Shown: positions 20,580 through 29,349, counted from the stretch's first letter. The stretch is 64,000 bases of DNA from Andeanibacterium sp036384795 (GCA_036384795.1 DASVLP010000070.1:30466-94465), one strand, 5' to 3'. A program made the numbers and translations. Notes: generated by a model from the sequence alone, not told the origin.

Positions 20580-23285
20580 CTACGATTTCCCTTCTGCGAC
20601 GGGCCGATCGCTGCGAGCAATGCCGTCGGGCTTGAGCCGCACGATTCCCAGCCGCTGGACGTCCTTGTCGTGCGACAGGACCAGGTCGTTCGCGAGCCCC
20701 CGTGCGGCCGCCAGCGCCTTGGCGCTGCTGGCGGCGAGGCGCAGCGCATAGCGGCCGTAGGGCACCGCCTCGAACAGGAAGTAGCCATCGTATTCGGTGG
20801 CCGCCGTCGCCGCGACATCGCCTTTCGCATCGACCAGCTCGAGCTGCACGCCGCCGCGCGGCGCGCCGGAAAGATCGTGGACCGTGCCTTCGATTTCACC
20901 GGTGGGCGAAAGCGGAAGCGCGATCGACGCAGCGATGCCCGGGCGCGGAGTGACCACGATTCCCTTGCCTTGCGGCTGGAGATATGGGTCCGGCAGGCTG
21001 CCGGTGTCGATCGAAACCAGCACCGGCACGAACGGCTTCATCCCTTCGATGATCGTGTGCCCGTTCTTGTCGGTCGGCTGCTTGCTTTCGACGTACCCCG
21101 CCTCGACCTGGACGCCGGACAGCGGTTGCTCGCCAGGCGACAGCACGCCGTCGCCATTGTCGTCGCGGAACACCGTCACCGCCGTTTCGCCGGTGCGCGC
21201 GAGCTTCTCGCTGCTGAAGCGCACGCCGCCGTTCGCCGGGTTCGGGCCGATGCTGAAGGCGAGCGAAACGCCCGCCCCGATCGTCCCGTCGCTGCTGATC
21301 CGGCCATCGGCCTGGAGCGCGAAGCGGTCGAACGTCCGCACGTAACCGACGTCGAAATCGGTGCGATGATAGCTCAACTGATAGGCTAGCTCGGCGCGCA
21401 AGTCCGACCGCTCTCCGAGCGGGATCTCGCCGACCACGCTGGCGGTCTGCAGGCCCTTGTCGGGCCCGGTCAGGCGGTATTCCAGCTCGCCGCGCACGTT
21501 GGCCTTTCCGATCCGCGTGTTGGCGAGCAGGTTCACCCGCATCCCATCGTTCGTCGCGGGCGGGCCATAGGGCTTTTCTGTCCAGAGCTCGCCCAACTCG
21601 GCGGTGAACGAAACCTTCGGAATGTTCAGCGATCCGCGAATTAACCATTCGTTTACTTTGGAGCCGTCGCGATCGAGTTCGCGCCGGGCCTGGAGCTGGA
21701 CCGGCACCACGGTACGCCCGAGCTTGAGGGTCGTATCCATGCCCAGCCTGGTCTCGCCACGCATCTGCGGCTCGATCACGTCGCTTTCGTAGGCGCCGTC
21801 GATCCAGAACGTCTCCGCGGTGAAATTGACTTTGCCGATCTTGCCCAAGGCCTGGGCCTGGTAGGCCCTTCCGCGGCCGAGCGACTGCGAAGCCGAAAGC
21901 TCGACCAGAGCCGGCCCCACCGCGCGCCGCAGGTTGGTTTCCAGATAGGTGTGGCGGGTGCCGCGAACCACCAGGCTCTGGGCATTGGCCGCGAGCATCA
22001 TGCGGTCGTCGATGCCGTGCTCGACGCCGACACCCCAGCGCCAGCCGGTGTTCGGATCCACGATCTCACGCCCGAATTCGAGCAAGTCGCGGCCTTCCTC
22101 GATCACGCCGGCCCAATAATACGTCTGACCCGGCTTGATGCTTTGAGTCCCGACCGGGACCGAACTCGTTTCGCGGCGAATCTGCCCCTGCGGCCCATAC
22201 AGCACGACTTCGAAGTCGTTGTTGCCGAAGTAGAGCTCGACATCGTCGAATTCATATCGACCGTCGGCGCTGTCCCCCTGGAACGCGATCAGCTGGCCGT
22301 TGCGATAGAGTTCGGCATCCCAGCCCGTGGGCATCGCCCCGCGAATGGTGGTGGTCGAGAACGACGCCGGCTGCTGAGCGGGCTTGTTCGAGATCGTCGC
22401 GCCGCGGCCGATCCCGCTGAGCCCCGCCAGGGTGCCGGTCTCGGTCTCGACATCGCCGATCGCCACCTTTGTCGCGTGCAGCGGGCCGAGCAGCCCGCCC
22501 TTGGGATCGTAGCGATAGGCTTCGAGCTGCAGCGATTGCGGCGCGCCGGAGGGATCGGAGGCGAAGCGGGCGTCCACGCTCGCACCGGCGACTTCGCCGC
22601 TGGCGTAGATCTCGTAACTCGAGGTGCGCTGCGCGCGCCCGCCGGCGTATTGGTCGAGGCGGAAGTTGACCACCACGTCGGCTGACGGCGCGCGCAGCGC
22701 CTTATAGGGCAGGTCTGCCTGCGGCAGTTGCGACAGATCGAATTCGACCTTCTTATGAAGTCGCGCCGCACGACTTCTGCGCTCGAGCGCTTCCATGAAC
22801 GGTAGCGGCTGCTGGCTGTCGAGCTTGAGGATCAGATTGTAGGGATCGGGCGTGAACTGCGCGCCGAACCAGGCGGACAGCGATTTCGCATCGACGCACC
22901 AGCCTTCGGGCGTGTCGTAGATTTCACCCGGCGCCAGCGCGTTGCGCATGTTCACGATTTGTACCGTATTGGAATCGCGATCGATTGTGAAGGTCTGGCT
23001 CTCCGCGAACAGCCAGCCGGTTGCGCGGCGCGACTTTGTGTCGAGCCGCACCGGCAGGTCGAGCGCCTGAATGATGTCGCCGAGGTCGACGCAGATGCCG
23101 CGATCGGTGCGATAGCCGCGAATGTCGCCGTCGAGCTGATATTGCTTCACGTGCAATTGGAACAGCAGCGCGTCATCGTCGTTCGCCTTCCACCCCGCGG
23201 CTGCGGCCGGCGAGGCGCCCAGAACGGCGAATGCCGCCGCGACGAGCGCGGCGGCAAACCGTTTCCAGGGACGAAATAGGTGCAT
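20580..23285 (-). CDS. Usher-like outer membrane beta-barrel protein with C-terminal SdrD-B / carboxypeptidase-regulatory-like domains
   Basis: Probable outer-membrane assembly or anchor protein for the DUF4402 pilin encoded upstream. The 901-residue product has a signal peptide ending SPAAAA. An N-terminal globular domain follows (GRYTD-like LDGDIRGYRTDRGICVDLGDIIQAL). An usher-type plug or strand segment comes next (TTIRGAMPTGWDAELYRNGQ, YEFDDVELYFGNNDFEVVLYGPQGQ, residues about 310-380), then a long run of amphipathic strands consistent with a beta-barrel. The C-terminus has an SdrD-B-like segment (VFRDDNGDGVLSPGEQPLSGV, about 704-724) and a carboxypeptidase-regulatory-like beta sandwich (about 800-860). 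Classical FimD ushers lack such an end, so this is an alternative usher. It lies 31 bases downstream of the chaperone gene on the same strand. The family name is an inference from layout and partial motifs. Confidence 0.7.
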   Translation of the reverse strand: MHLFRPWKRFAAALVAAAFAVLGASPAAAAGWKANDDDALLFQLHVKQYQLDGDIRGYRTDRGICVDLGDIIQALDLPVRLDTKSRRATGWLFAESQTFTIDRDSNTVQIVNMRNALAPGEIYDTPEGWCVDAKSLSAWFGAQFTPDPYNLILKLDSQQPLPFMEALERRSRAARLHKKVEFDLSQLPQADLPYKALRAPSADVVVNFRLDQYAGGRAQRTSSYEIYASGEVAGASVDARFASDPSGAPQSLQLEAYRYDPKGGLLGPLHATKVAIGDVETETGTLAGLSGIGRGATISNKPAQQPASFSTTTIRGAMPTGWDAELYRNGQLIAFQGDSADGRYEFDDVELYFGNNDFEVVLYGPQGQIRRETSSVPVGTQSIKPGQTYYWAGVIEEGRDLLEFGREIVDPNTGWRWGVGVEHGIDDRMMLAANAQSLVVRGTRHTYLETNLRRAVGPALVELSASQSLGRGRAYQAQALGKIGKVNFTAETFWIDGAYESDVIEPQMRGETRLGMDTTLKLGRTVVPVQLQARRELDRDGSKVNEWLIRGSLNIPKVSFTAELGELWTEKPYGPPATNDGMRVNLLANTRIGKANVRGELEYRLTGPDKGLQTASVVGEIPLGERSDLRAELAYQLSYHRTDFDVGYVRTFDRFALQADGRISSDGTIGAGVSLAFSIGPNPANGGVRFSSEKLARTGETAVTVFRDDNGDGVLSPGEQPLSGVQVEAGYVESKQPTDKNGHTIIEGMKPFVPVLVSIDTGSLPDPYLQPQGKGIVVTPRPGIAASIALPLSPTGEIEGTVHDLSGAPRGGVQLELVDAKGDVAATAATEYDGYFLFEAVPYGRYALRLAASSAKALAAARGLANDLVLSHDKDVQRLGIVRLKPDGIARSDRPVAEGKS

Positions 23286-23316
23286 GGCTCAGGCCGCGGC
23301 TCGCCGATCGAGGGGC

Positions 23317-24165
23317 TTAGCCGAGAGTTCCTTCGACCGACGCCAGCAGGCCCCCGCCGTTTTCGGGAAGCTCGCGGTATTCGACCTTGACCGGCCCCTT
23401 CATCGCGGCGGCCTGGTCGGCCGTCAGCGGCAGCGCGAGCTTGCGATGCGTGATTTCGGGGTAGATCGCGATTCCCCGCGCGAGGAACACCGGGTCGGAC
23501 TGCCCCGGCTTCACCACGCGGATCTCGCCGAACACCGACGCGGTCCCGCTGCGCGCCATGTCGAGCTCCAAGGCCGGCCCGTCGGGGCGCTGCTCGATTT
23601 GCGGATTGCTGATCGCCGCGGTCGCTTCGAGGTTGCCCTTGCGGATGATGATCGGGATCGCGATGCTGTAGACCGGGATCAACTGGATCTTGAGCTGTTG
23701 ATCCGCACCCGCCTGGGCCTGCTCTCCCACGGGAGCGACCGGCGGCAGGCCGTTGAACGACAGGTGGATGCGGTATTCGCCATCCGGCAGGTCGGCGAGC
23801 GGCCGTGCGGTGACGCGCAGCACTTGGGGCTGGCCCGGCGGCAGGACGACCTGGCGCGGGAAATAGCGGATCATGTCCTCGGCCGCCTTTTCGGTGGCGT
23901 TGGCGTCCTTGTCGTCAACTTCCTCGAGGCTGCCGTCCTCGGTCATCCGCTTGAGCTGGACGCTGATGCGATAAGTCGCCTCCTTGTCGCCAACATTGCT
24001 CAGCACGACTTCGGCGGTGCCGCGGTTGTCGATGATCACCCTGGTCGGGGCGACCAGCAGATCACCTTGGGCGCAGGACGGCGCGGCCGCGAGCAATCCG
24101 GCGACGGCAAAGACCCCCACGAGTGCGCGAGCGGCGAATTTGGCTTTAAGCGGAAGGCGATACAT
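23317..24165 (-). CDS. PapD-like fimbrial/pilus chaperone
   Basis: Periplasmic immunoglobulin-fold chaperone that would hold pilin subunits before export. The 282-residue product has a signal peptide (ARALVGVFAVAGLLAAAPSCAQG) followed by the chaperone N-domain start LLVAPTRVIIDNRGTAEVVLSNVGDKEATYRIS. It also has YFPRQVVLPPGQPQVLRVTARP, the strand-G equivalent with the conserved Pro-Gly, and PDGEYRIHLSFNGLP; the C-domain has SIAIPIIIRKG. The ATG at 24165 has a good AGGAG ribosome binding site; the frame to 24189 adds only 8 residues. A hairpin between this gene and the pilin gene upstream would let the pilin be expressed more strongly. A CtrA-like box lies at 24245-24259. Confidence 0.85.
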   Translation of the reverse strand: MYRLPLKAKFAARALVGVFAVAGLLAAAPSCAQGDLLVAPTRVIIDNRGTAEVVLSNVGDKEATYRISVQLKRMTEDGSLEEVDDKDANATEKAAEDMIRYFPRQVVLPPGQPQVLRVTARPLADLPDGEYRIHLSFNGLPPVAPVGEQAQAGADQQLKIQLIPVYSIAIPIIIRKGNLEATAAISNPQIEQRPDGPALELDMARSGTASVFGEIRVVKPGQSDPVFLARGIAIYPEITHRKLALPLTADQAAAMKGPVKVEYRELPENGGGLLASVEGTLG

Positions 24166-24244
24166 CGCGGTGTCTCTCTCCTGAACCATTCCCGCCAGAG
24201 GGCGGGCGCATCGGTAATTTCCCGTAGGTCCTAGGGTTTCAGGG

Positions 24245-24259
24245 TTAAGATCGTGCTAA
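24245..24259. promoter_or_regulatory. Candidate CtrA-like box (TTAA-N7-CTAA)
   Basis: TTAA (24245-24248) and CTAA (24256-24259) are separated by 7 bases, one mismatch from the alphaproteobacterial CtrA consensus TTAA-N7-TTAA. It sits 80 bases upstream of the chaperone start, within the pilin-chaperone gap. CtrA controls pili and flagella in many alphaproteobacteria, but this match is short and could be chance. Confidence 0.3.
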
Positions 24260-24283
24260 CGATGTTTTGCCGATCCAAAGGCA

Positions 24284-24315
24284 AAGGCCGCACCCGGTTG
24301 CCCGGATGCGGCCTT
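24284..24315 (-). terminator. Hairpin (attenuator/terminator) after the DUF4402 pilin gene
   Basis: A 9-bp stem AAGGCCGCA (24284-24292) pairs with TGCGGCCTT (24307-24315), with a further inner CCGG/CCGG pairing. In the minus-strand transcript it is followed by only a short run of U, so termination is probably partial. It is 43 bases after the pilin stop and 118 bases before the chaperone start, where it could protect or over-express the pilin message. Confidence 0.65.
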
Positions 24316-24358
24316 CGAAACACCTCACCGCGAGCGACTGCCCGCGAGAATGGATCGC

Positions 24359-24856
24359 TTACTGGTAGGCGACGTTCACGTCGAACGTGCCGTTGTAAGT
24401 GCCGGCCTGCTGGCCATTGGCAACCGCCAGCGTACCGCCGACGGTGAAGTTGTACGCGCCGCCGGTGAGCGTGCCGGTGGCCGAGCTGAGCGCCAGGCCG
24501 GTCACGTTCATCGTGTGGCCCGAGCCGTCCGACAGTGAGGTAGACGTGCTCGGCAGCGAGATGTTGATGTTCGCGCCGGTGTTGCCATTGGCATGCAGAG
24601 CCGCCGCGGCCTGGGTGCCGGTGCAGGTCAGCGAGGCCGAGCAAGTGACCGCGCCGGCGGCAGTGATCGCCACGGTGCCGGCGCTCGACGCGGAGATCGT
24701 GCCGAAGTTCAGCGGGCTATCCGCATGAAGCTGGAGCGAATCAAGGATCGTCGCGGTAGCGGCGGCCGAAGCAGTGGCCGCATTGGCCGTACCGGCCATG
24801 CCCATCGCGGCGACAAGAGCGACGCCCGCGGCGCCGATACGGAACTTGTTGAACAT
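24359..24856 (-). CDS. DUF4402 domain protein (putative pilin subunit)
   Basis: Secreted, all-beta subunit likely assembled by the chaperone and usher-like protein encoded downstream. The 165-residue product has a signal peptide (AGVALVAAMGMAGTANA). The DUF4402 pattern follows: ATATILDSLQLHADSPLNFGTI, a small disulfide pair (CSASLTC), GANINISLPS, NVTGLALSS, FTVGGTLAVANGQQAGTYNG and a C-terminal FDVNVAYQ strand. The aromatic end (YQ) and alternating hydrophobic last strand resemble the donor or groove strands of chaperone-usher subunits. The ATG at 24856 has an AAGGGA ribosome binding site. The upstream 197-bp gap to parB has a 16-bp near-palindrome (24981-24996). Confidence 0.85.
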   Translation of the reverse strand: MFNKFRIGAAGVALVAAMGMAGTANAATASAAATATILDSLQLHADSPLNFGTISASSAGTVAITAAGAVTCSASLTCTGTQAAAALHANGNTGANINISLPSTSTSLSDGSGHTMNVTGLALSSATGTLTGGAYNFTVGGTLAVANGQQAGTYNGTFDVNVAYQ

Positions 24857-24980
24857 TATCTGGTCCCTTCCAAGCATTTATATTGCCCGCGAGGCACCCC
24901 TGTGACCCCGCCGCACGGACCGAGCTTGGCCCGTCCGATAAGGGCTTTTACGTGGTGGGCCGTTCAACCTTTACTTGCGA

Positions 24981-24996
24981 ACGTGGTTAACAACGT
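24981..24996. promoter_or_regulatory. 16-bp near-perfect palindrome upstream of the pilin gene
   Basis: ACGTGGTTAACAACGT is palindromic except for one base pair (centre GTTAAC). It lies in an AT-richer patch 125 bases upstream of the pilin start and also contains a TTAACC-type half site on the minus strand. It could be an operator or CtrA-family site; there is no direct support. Confidence 0.35.
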
Positions 24997-25053
24997 AAGA
25001 ATTTCGCATTAACCCAATCTCTGCAGTTCGGCCCTGCGCGAAAGTAATTCCCT

Positions 25054-26031
25054 TTAAATTCCGCCGCCTGTGAGCCGCTGGCAAATCAGGTCGAGCTGAT
25101 CGAGCGTGCGATAGCGGATCGTCACCGCACCTGATCGCGGATCGGCGTCGGTATTTATGCGTACCGGCAAGCCGAGGAATTCCTCCAGGTGGTTCTGGAC
25201 TGCGGCGATGTCCGCGTTGTCCCCCGGGGGGCCCGGCGCTCTGCGCTCGGCTCCCGTCACCGAGCGGTTCGCAGGTTTGCGCGCCAAACGCTCGACTTCC
25301 CGTACCGACAGCCCTTTGGCAACCGCCTCCGCTGCCAGTTCTGCGGCCCGTTCGTGGCCGATCAGCGCGCGGGCGTGCCCCATCGAGAGCCGCCCCGCTT
25401 CGAGATGCGCGATCACTTGCTCGGGCAGCGACAAAAGCCGCTGGAGATTGGCGACATGGCTGCGCGATTTTTCGACCAGCCGCGCGATCTCGGCCTGGGT
25501 CAGCCCTTCGTCCTCGGCCAGCCGATGATAGGCACGAGCTTCCTCTACAGGATTGAGATCTTCGCGCTGGATGTTCTCGATCAGCGCGATCGCCATCACG
25601 TCGCGCTCGCCCAGATCGCGAATTAGTGCTGGAATTTCATGTAGTTGTGCCTTCTGCGCGGCCCTCCAGCGGCGTTCGCCGGCGACCAGTTGATAACCGC
25701 CTTCGTACGGCCGGACGATCACCGGCTGGATCACCCCGCGGGTCGCGATCGATCCGGCGAGCTCGTCGAGCGCGGCTTCGTCGAAATGGCGGCGCGGCTG
25801 GTTGGGGTGCGGCTTGATTGCCGAGACGGCGAGGTTTGCCAGGCCGCTGCGGGGCGCGCCGGCTTCGGAGCTTCGCGCCGCAGCGCCCCCGGCGTCGATT
25901 GGCCGGCCTTGCGTCACCAGCGGCTCTTCGCGCCGCGCCTCGCCCATCAGGGCGCCCAAGCCGCGGCCCAGGCGTCGCGGCGGAAGCTTCGCTTGCGCGC
26001 CCGATTTGGTGGGGCCGTCCTGCTCGTTCAT
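25054..26031 (-). CDS. parB: Chromosome partitioning protein ParB
   Basis: CTP-dependent DNA clamp that loads at parS, spreads and organises the origin region, and stimulates ParA ATPase. The 325-residue product has a short basic N-terminus with the ParA-contacting LGRGLGALMG. The N-terminal CTPase domain has the box motif LVAGERRWRAAQKA, NIQREDLNPVEEA and an HTH (LTQAEIARLVEKSRSHVANLQRL). A C-terminal dimerisation domain follows (NHLEEFLGLPVRI). The ATG at 26031 overlaps the parA stop as ATGA. The cognate parS sites are seen close by at 26883, 27248 and 29350, supporting chromosomal rather than plasmid function. Confidence 0.97.
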   Translation of the reverse strand: MNEQDGPTKSGAQAKLPPRRLGRGLGALMGEARREEPLVTQGRPIDAGGAAARSSEAGAPRSGLANLAVSAIKPHPNQPRRHFDEAALDELAGSIATRGVIQPVIVRPYEGGYQLVAGERRWRAAQKAQLHEIPALIRDLGERDVMAIALIENIQREDLNPVEEARAYHRLAEDEGLTQAEIARLVEKSRSHVANLQRLLSLPEQVIAHLEAGRLSMGHARALIGHERAAELAAEAVAKGLSVREVERLARKPANRSVTGAERRAPGPPGDNADIAAVQNHLEEFLGLPVRINTDADPRSGAVTIRYRTLDQLDLICQRLTGGGI

Positions 26032-26804
26032 GCGGCTTTCCTCCTTTCGGGCAGCCGTCCGATCAGCTCGCGCGCCAAGGCCATGTAGGCGCGGCTACCG
26101 GCGCAGCCGTGATCGTAGACCAGCGCCGGCAAACCGTGGCTCGGCGCTTCGGACAGCCGCACATTGCGCGGAATCACCGATTCGAACACCAGATTGCCAA
26201 GGCATTCGCGCACGTCGTCGGCAACCTGGTCGGTCAAGCGATTGCGCCGATCGAACATCGTCAGTGCAACGCCGACGATGCCCAGTTCGGCGTTGAACAG
26301 CTGCTGCACCCGTTCGACTGTCTGCAACAGCTGGCTGAGCCCTTCGAGCGCGAAGAATTCGCATTGCAACGGAACCAGCAGAGTATCGGCAGCGGTCAGC
26401 GCGTTCAGCGTGAGCAATCCGAGCGACGGGGGGCAATCGATGAAGCAGATTTCGTGGGCACGGTGGCCGTCCAGCGCCGCCCGCAGGCGGCCGGTGCGGT
26501 CGTCGATCCCGACCAGCTCGACTTCGGCTCCGCTGAGATCGACCGTGGCAGGGATCACGTCGAGCCCGGGGATGGCGGTCGGAACGATCGCTTCGGGAAG
26601 CGCTGCATCCCCCATCAACACGTCGTAACTCGACACCCGGCGTTGCGGCGCGTCGATCCCGATGCCGGTCGAGGCGTTTCCTTGCGGATCGAGGTCGATC
26701 AGCAGCGTTTTCCAGCCGGTTGCCGCCATCGCGGTCGCGATATTGATCGCGGTGGTGGTTTTGCCCACTCCGCCCTTCTGGTTTGCGATAGCTATGCGGA
26801 TCAC
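26028..26804 (-). CDS. parA: Chromosome partitioning ATPase ParA
   Basis: Walker-type ATPase that forms a nucleoid-bound gradient pulling ParB-parS complexes apart. The 258-residue product starts IRIAIANQKGGVGKTTTAIN, with the deviant Walker A including the signature lysine. LLIDLDPQGNAST, FIDCPPSLGLLTLNAL (Walker B) and VFESVIPRNVRLSEAPSHGLP complete the chromosomal ParA/Soj pattern. I chose a GTG start at 26804: it overlaps the rsmG stop as GTGA and places the P-loop at the usual distance from the N-terminus. The open frame up to 26966 only shadows rsmG. Order rsmG-parA-parB with overlapping starts and stops indicates one translated operon. Confidence 0.96.
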   Translation of the reverse strand: MIRIAIANQKGGVGKTTTAINIATAMAATGWKTLLIDLDPQGNASTGIGIDAPQRRVSSYDVLMGDAALPEAIVPTAIPGLDVIPATVDLSGAEVELVGIDDRTGRLRAALDGHRAHEICFIDCPPSLGLLTLNALTAADTLLVPLQCEFFALEGLSQLLQTVERVQQLFNAELGIVGVALTMFDRRNRLTDQVADDVRECLGNLVFESVIPRNVRLSEAPSHGLPALVYDHGCAGSRAYMALARELIGRLPERRKAA

Positions 26805-27451
26805 GCGCTTCGCCTCACTTTTTCCGATCTGGACGGCGCAAGGCGGCCCACGATGATCCCGGCTTCGGATTGGGTACGCGATTGTTCCACGTGGAACAGC
26901 CGGCGTTTCGATTCGGGTAATTCGGCCAATTCCTGCGCCGCCGACTGCCCCTTCGGCAACAGCCACAAGGTGCCTGCTGTGGAAAATCGGCCGGATAACT
27001 CAAGCAGCTCGGGCAGCGGCGCAAAAGCCCGTGCCGAAATGATACGGGCAGCGAAGCTTTCCACCAACTCGAGGCGTTTGCCGATCACCCGGCAATGCTC
27101 GAGCTTCAGTTCGCGGCACGCATATTCGAGCCAATCGGCCCGTTTGCGGCGCGATTCAATGAGGCAAACATCGAACGCGGGCGCCAACGCCGCGATCACC
27201 AGCCCGGGAAATCCAGCACCGGTTCCCAGATCGAGCCACGGGCCGCTCGTTCCACGTGGAACAAAAGTCAGCAATTGCGCACTATCGGCAACGTGTCGGC
27301 GCCAAATATCGGGCAGCGTCGCGGCAGAAACCAGGTTTTGGCGCTGGTTTTCGGCGCGAAGCATCGCCACCAAGCGATCGAGCCGCGCGATCGCTGGCGG
27401 ATCGGCCAAGCCGGCCACATACGCTCGGGCTTGCTCCTCGCTGGCAATCAT
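26801..27451 (-). CDS. rsmG: 16S rRNA (guanine-N7) methyltransferase RsmG
   Basis: SAM-dependent methylation of G527 in 16S rRNA. The 216-residue product has the SAM-binding motif LDLGTGAGFPGLVIA, the acidic end of strand 2 with LIESRRKRADWL, and ARIISARAFAPLPELLEL. Both start and stop are coupled: ATG 27451 overlaps the mnmG stop (ATGA) and the TGA overlaps the parA GTG. Unusually, two parS-like palindromes are embedded in its coding sequence, encoding the LFHVEQ and VPRGTS stretches, so part of the gene is under DNA-site as well as protein constraint. Confidence 0.95.
   Translation of the reverse strand: MIASEEQARAYVAGLADPPAIARLDRLVAMLRAENQRQNLVSAATLPDIWRRHVADSAQLLTFVPRGTSGPWLDLGTGAGFPGLVIAALAPAFDVCLIESRRKRADWLEYACRELKLEHCRVIGKRLELVESFAARIISARAFAPLPELLELSGRFSTAGTLWLLPKGQSAAQELAELPESKRRLFHVEQSRTQSEAGIIVGRLAPSRSEKVRRSA
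26883..26898. promoter_or_regulatory. parS centromere site 1 (inside rsmG)
   Basis: TGTTCCACGTGGAACA is a perfect 16-bp palindrome and differs from the general bacterial parS consensus TGTTTCACGTGAAACA only at the symmetric pair around the CACGTG core. ParB should nucleate here. It lies in the coding sequence of rsmG, just upstream of parA. Confidence 0.9.
27248..27263. promoter_or_regulatory. parS centromere site 2 (inside rsmG)
   Basis: CGTTCCACGTGGAACA matches site 1 at 15 of 16 positions (first base C instead of T). It is 365 bases from site 1, also inside rsmG. Confidence 0.82.
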
Positions 27452-29304
27452 GCAGCTTCCGCGAGGTGGCGCCGGGCAAACACCAGCACCGCAGCGAGCG
27501 CGGCAGGAGTTATTCCAGGTACGCGGCCGGCGGCCGCCAGACTGACAGGCCGCGCGCCTTCCAGCCGCTCGATCATCTCGCGCGAGAGCCCGGGCACCGA
27601 CGCGAAGGGAAAGGCCGCACCCAATGGAATGCCGTCACTCGCGCGCAACTCCCGCAATTCCGCATCCTGCCGCGCCAAATAGGGCGCGTAAGCCGCATCT
27701 TCGGCCACTTCCTGCGCAACGTCGCTGGCAGGGTCGACCGTCTCGGGTAGCCATGGAGTGAGATTGTCGAGTTCGACACCGCCAAACCGCAACCATTCGC
27801 GAATCGTGCGCCGTGCGCCGTCGCCCCGGACCCCGAGGCCGGCGCTCACCAACGCTGAGGCCGCAATCTCGGTTTCGAGCGCCTCTGCCCAACGGAGGCG
27901 AATTTCCTCGCGGCGATCGAACCATTCCCGCCGCTCTTCTCCGACGCAGGCCGACGCGATGGCCAGCGGCGTCAGGCGGGTCGACGCATTGTTGGCGCGC
28001 AGCCGCAGGCGATATTCGGCGCGCGCGGTGAGCATCCGATACGGCTCCGACACTCCATGGAGCGTCAGGTCGTCGATCATCACGGCGATGTAGCTGTTCG
28101 CGCGGTTGAGCGCGGGAGCCGATTTGCCCAGCACTGCCGCCGCGGCGTTAGCGCCGGCGACAAGTCCTTGCGCCGCGGCCTCCTCGTAGCCAGTGGTGCC
28201 GTTGATCTGTCCGGCGCAGAACAGGCCGGGGATGGCGCGTACTTCCAGGCTGGGGGCGAGCGCGCGCGGATCGATATGATCGTACTCGACCGCGTAGCCA
28301 GGCACCGCCATTTCCACCCGCTCGAGCCCCTCCATTGTACGCAGCATCTCGAGCTGGGCCTCGGCCGGCAGCGAAGTGCTGATCCCGTTGGGATAGACGA
28401 GATGGGTGCGAAGCCCCTCCGGCTCGAGGAACACCTGATGCCCGTTGCGGTCGGCGAAGCGATGGATCTTGTCCTCGATCGACGGGCAATAGCGCGGTCC
28501 GCGGCCGCCGATCGCGCCCGAAAACAGCGGCGAGCGGTGGAGATTGGCCCGGATGACATCGTGGCTCCGGGGGTTTGTCCGGGTGACGGCGCAGAACACC
28601 TGGCGGTTCGTGCGGACACCGGTCATCGGCGACATCGTCCACGGCTCCGTGTCCGATGGCTGCTCGGCCAGTCGCGCCCAGTCGATCGTGCGCCCGTCCA
28701 GCCGGGGCGGAGTACCGGTCTTCAGCCGGGCCAACGGCAACTTCGCCTCGCGCAGTTGCGCCGCCAGCCGCTGAGCCGGAGCCTCGCCGATCCGCCCGCC
28801 GGCGATCCGCTCCTCGCCGCGAAACAGAGAGCCCCCAAGGAAAGTGCCGGTAGCGAGCACTACCGCGCGCGCCGGCAGGCGGGTGCCGTCAGCCAGCATC
28901 AGGCCGAGCGCCCTTCCCCGATCGATCAGCAACCCAGCCGCTTCGCCCTCGATCAGCGCGAGATTGGCGTGCCGGCGCAGCATTTGCTGGATCGCGGTCT
29001 TGAACAGCGTGCGATCGGCCTGCACGCGCGGCCCCCAGACCGCGCTGCCTTTCGAACGGTTGAGCATCCGGTAATGGATCGCCGCAGCGTCGGCCGCACG
29101 AGCGATGAGTCCGTCGAATGCATCGACCTCGCGCACCAGATGGCCCTTTCCGAGCCCGCCGATTGCCGGATTGCAGCTCATCGCGCCGATTGCGGTGAGA
29201 TCGAAAGACACCAGACCGACGCGCGCGCCCATCCGCGCAGCGACCGCCGCCGCTTCGCAGCCCGCGTGGCCGCCGCCGACAACAAGAATATCGAAGCTTG
29301 GCAT
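27448..29304 (-). CDS. mnmG: tRNA uridine-5-carboxymethylaminomethyl synthesis enzyme MnmG (GidA)
   Basis: FAD-dependent partner of MnmE that installs the cmnm5 group on U34 of certain tRNAs. The 618-residue product starts with the FAD Rossmann motif DILVVGGGHAGCEAA, then SCNPAIGGLGKGHLVREVDA. It continues with RVQADRTLFK, GTFLGGSLFRGEE, LKTGTPPRLDGRTIDW, the catalytic-cysteine region RGPRYCPSIEDKIHRF, and PGLFCAGQINGTTGYEEAAAQG; the helical C-terminal MnmE-binding domain ends with ITPAALAAVLV. The start at 29304 gives the family N-terminus; the longer frame would run through the parS site. mnmE lies 61 bases upstream and rsmG overlaps downstream, the classic gidA-gidB order. Confidence 0.97.
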   Translation of the reverse strand: MPSFDILVVGGGHAGCEAAAVAARMGARVGLVSFDLTAIGAMSCNPAIGGLGKGHLVREVDAFDGLIARAADAAAIHYRMLNRSKGSAVWGPRVQADRTLFKTAIQQMLRRHANLALIEGEAAGLLIDRGRALGLMLADGTRLPARAVVLATGTFLGGSLFRGEERIAGGRIGEAPAQRLAAQLREAKLPLARLKTGTPPRLDGRTIDWARLAEQPSDTEPWTMSPMTGVRTNRQVFCAVTRTNPRSHDVIRANLHRSPLFSGAIGGRGPRYCPSIEDKIHRFADRNGHQVFLEPEGLRTHLVYPNGISTSLPAEAQLEMLRTMEGLERVEMAVPGYAVEYDHIDPRALAPSLEVRAIPGLFCAGQINGTTGYEEAAAQGLVAGANAAAAVLGKSAPALNRANSYIAVMIDDLTLHGVSEPYRMLTARAEYRLRLRANNASTRLTPLAIASACVGEERREWFDRREEIRLRWAEALETEIAASALVSAGLGVRGDGARRTIREWLRFGGVELDNLTPWLPETVDPASDVAQEVAEDAAYAPYLARQDAELRELRASDGIPLGAAFPFASVPGLSREMIERLEGARPVSLAAAGRVPGITPAALAAVLVFARRHLAEAA

Positions 29305-29349
29305 GCGCCCGCGATACAGAAGCGCGCGATTCCGGTCAAAGCTTAGAGA

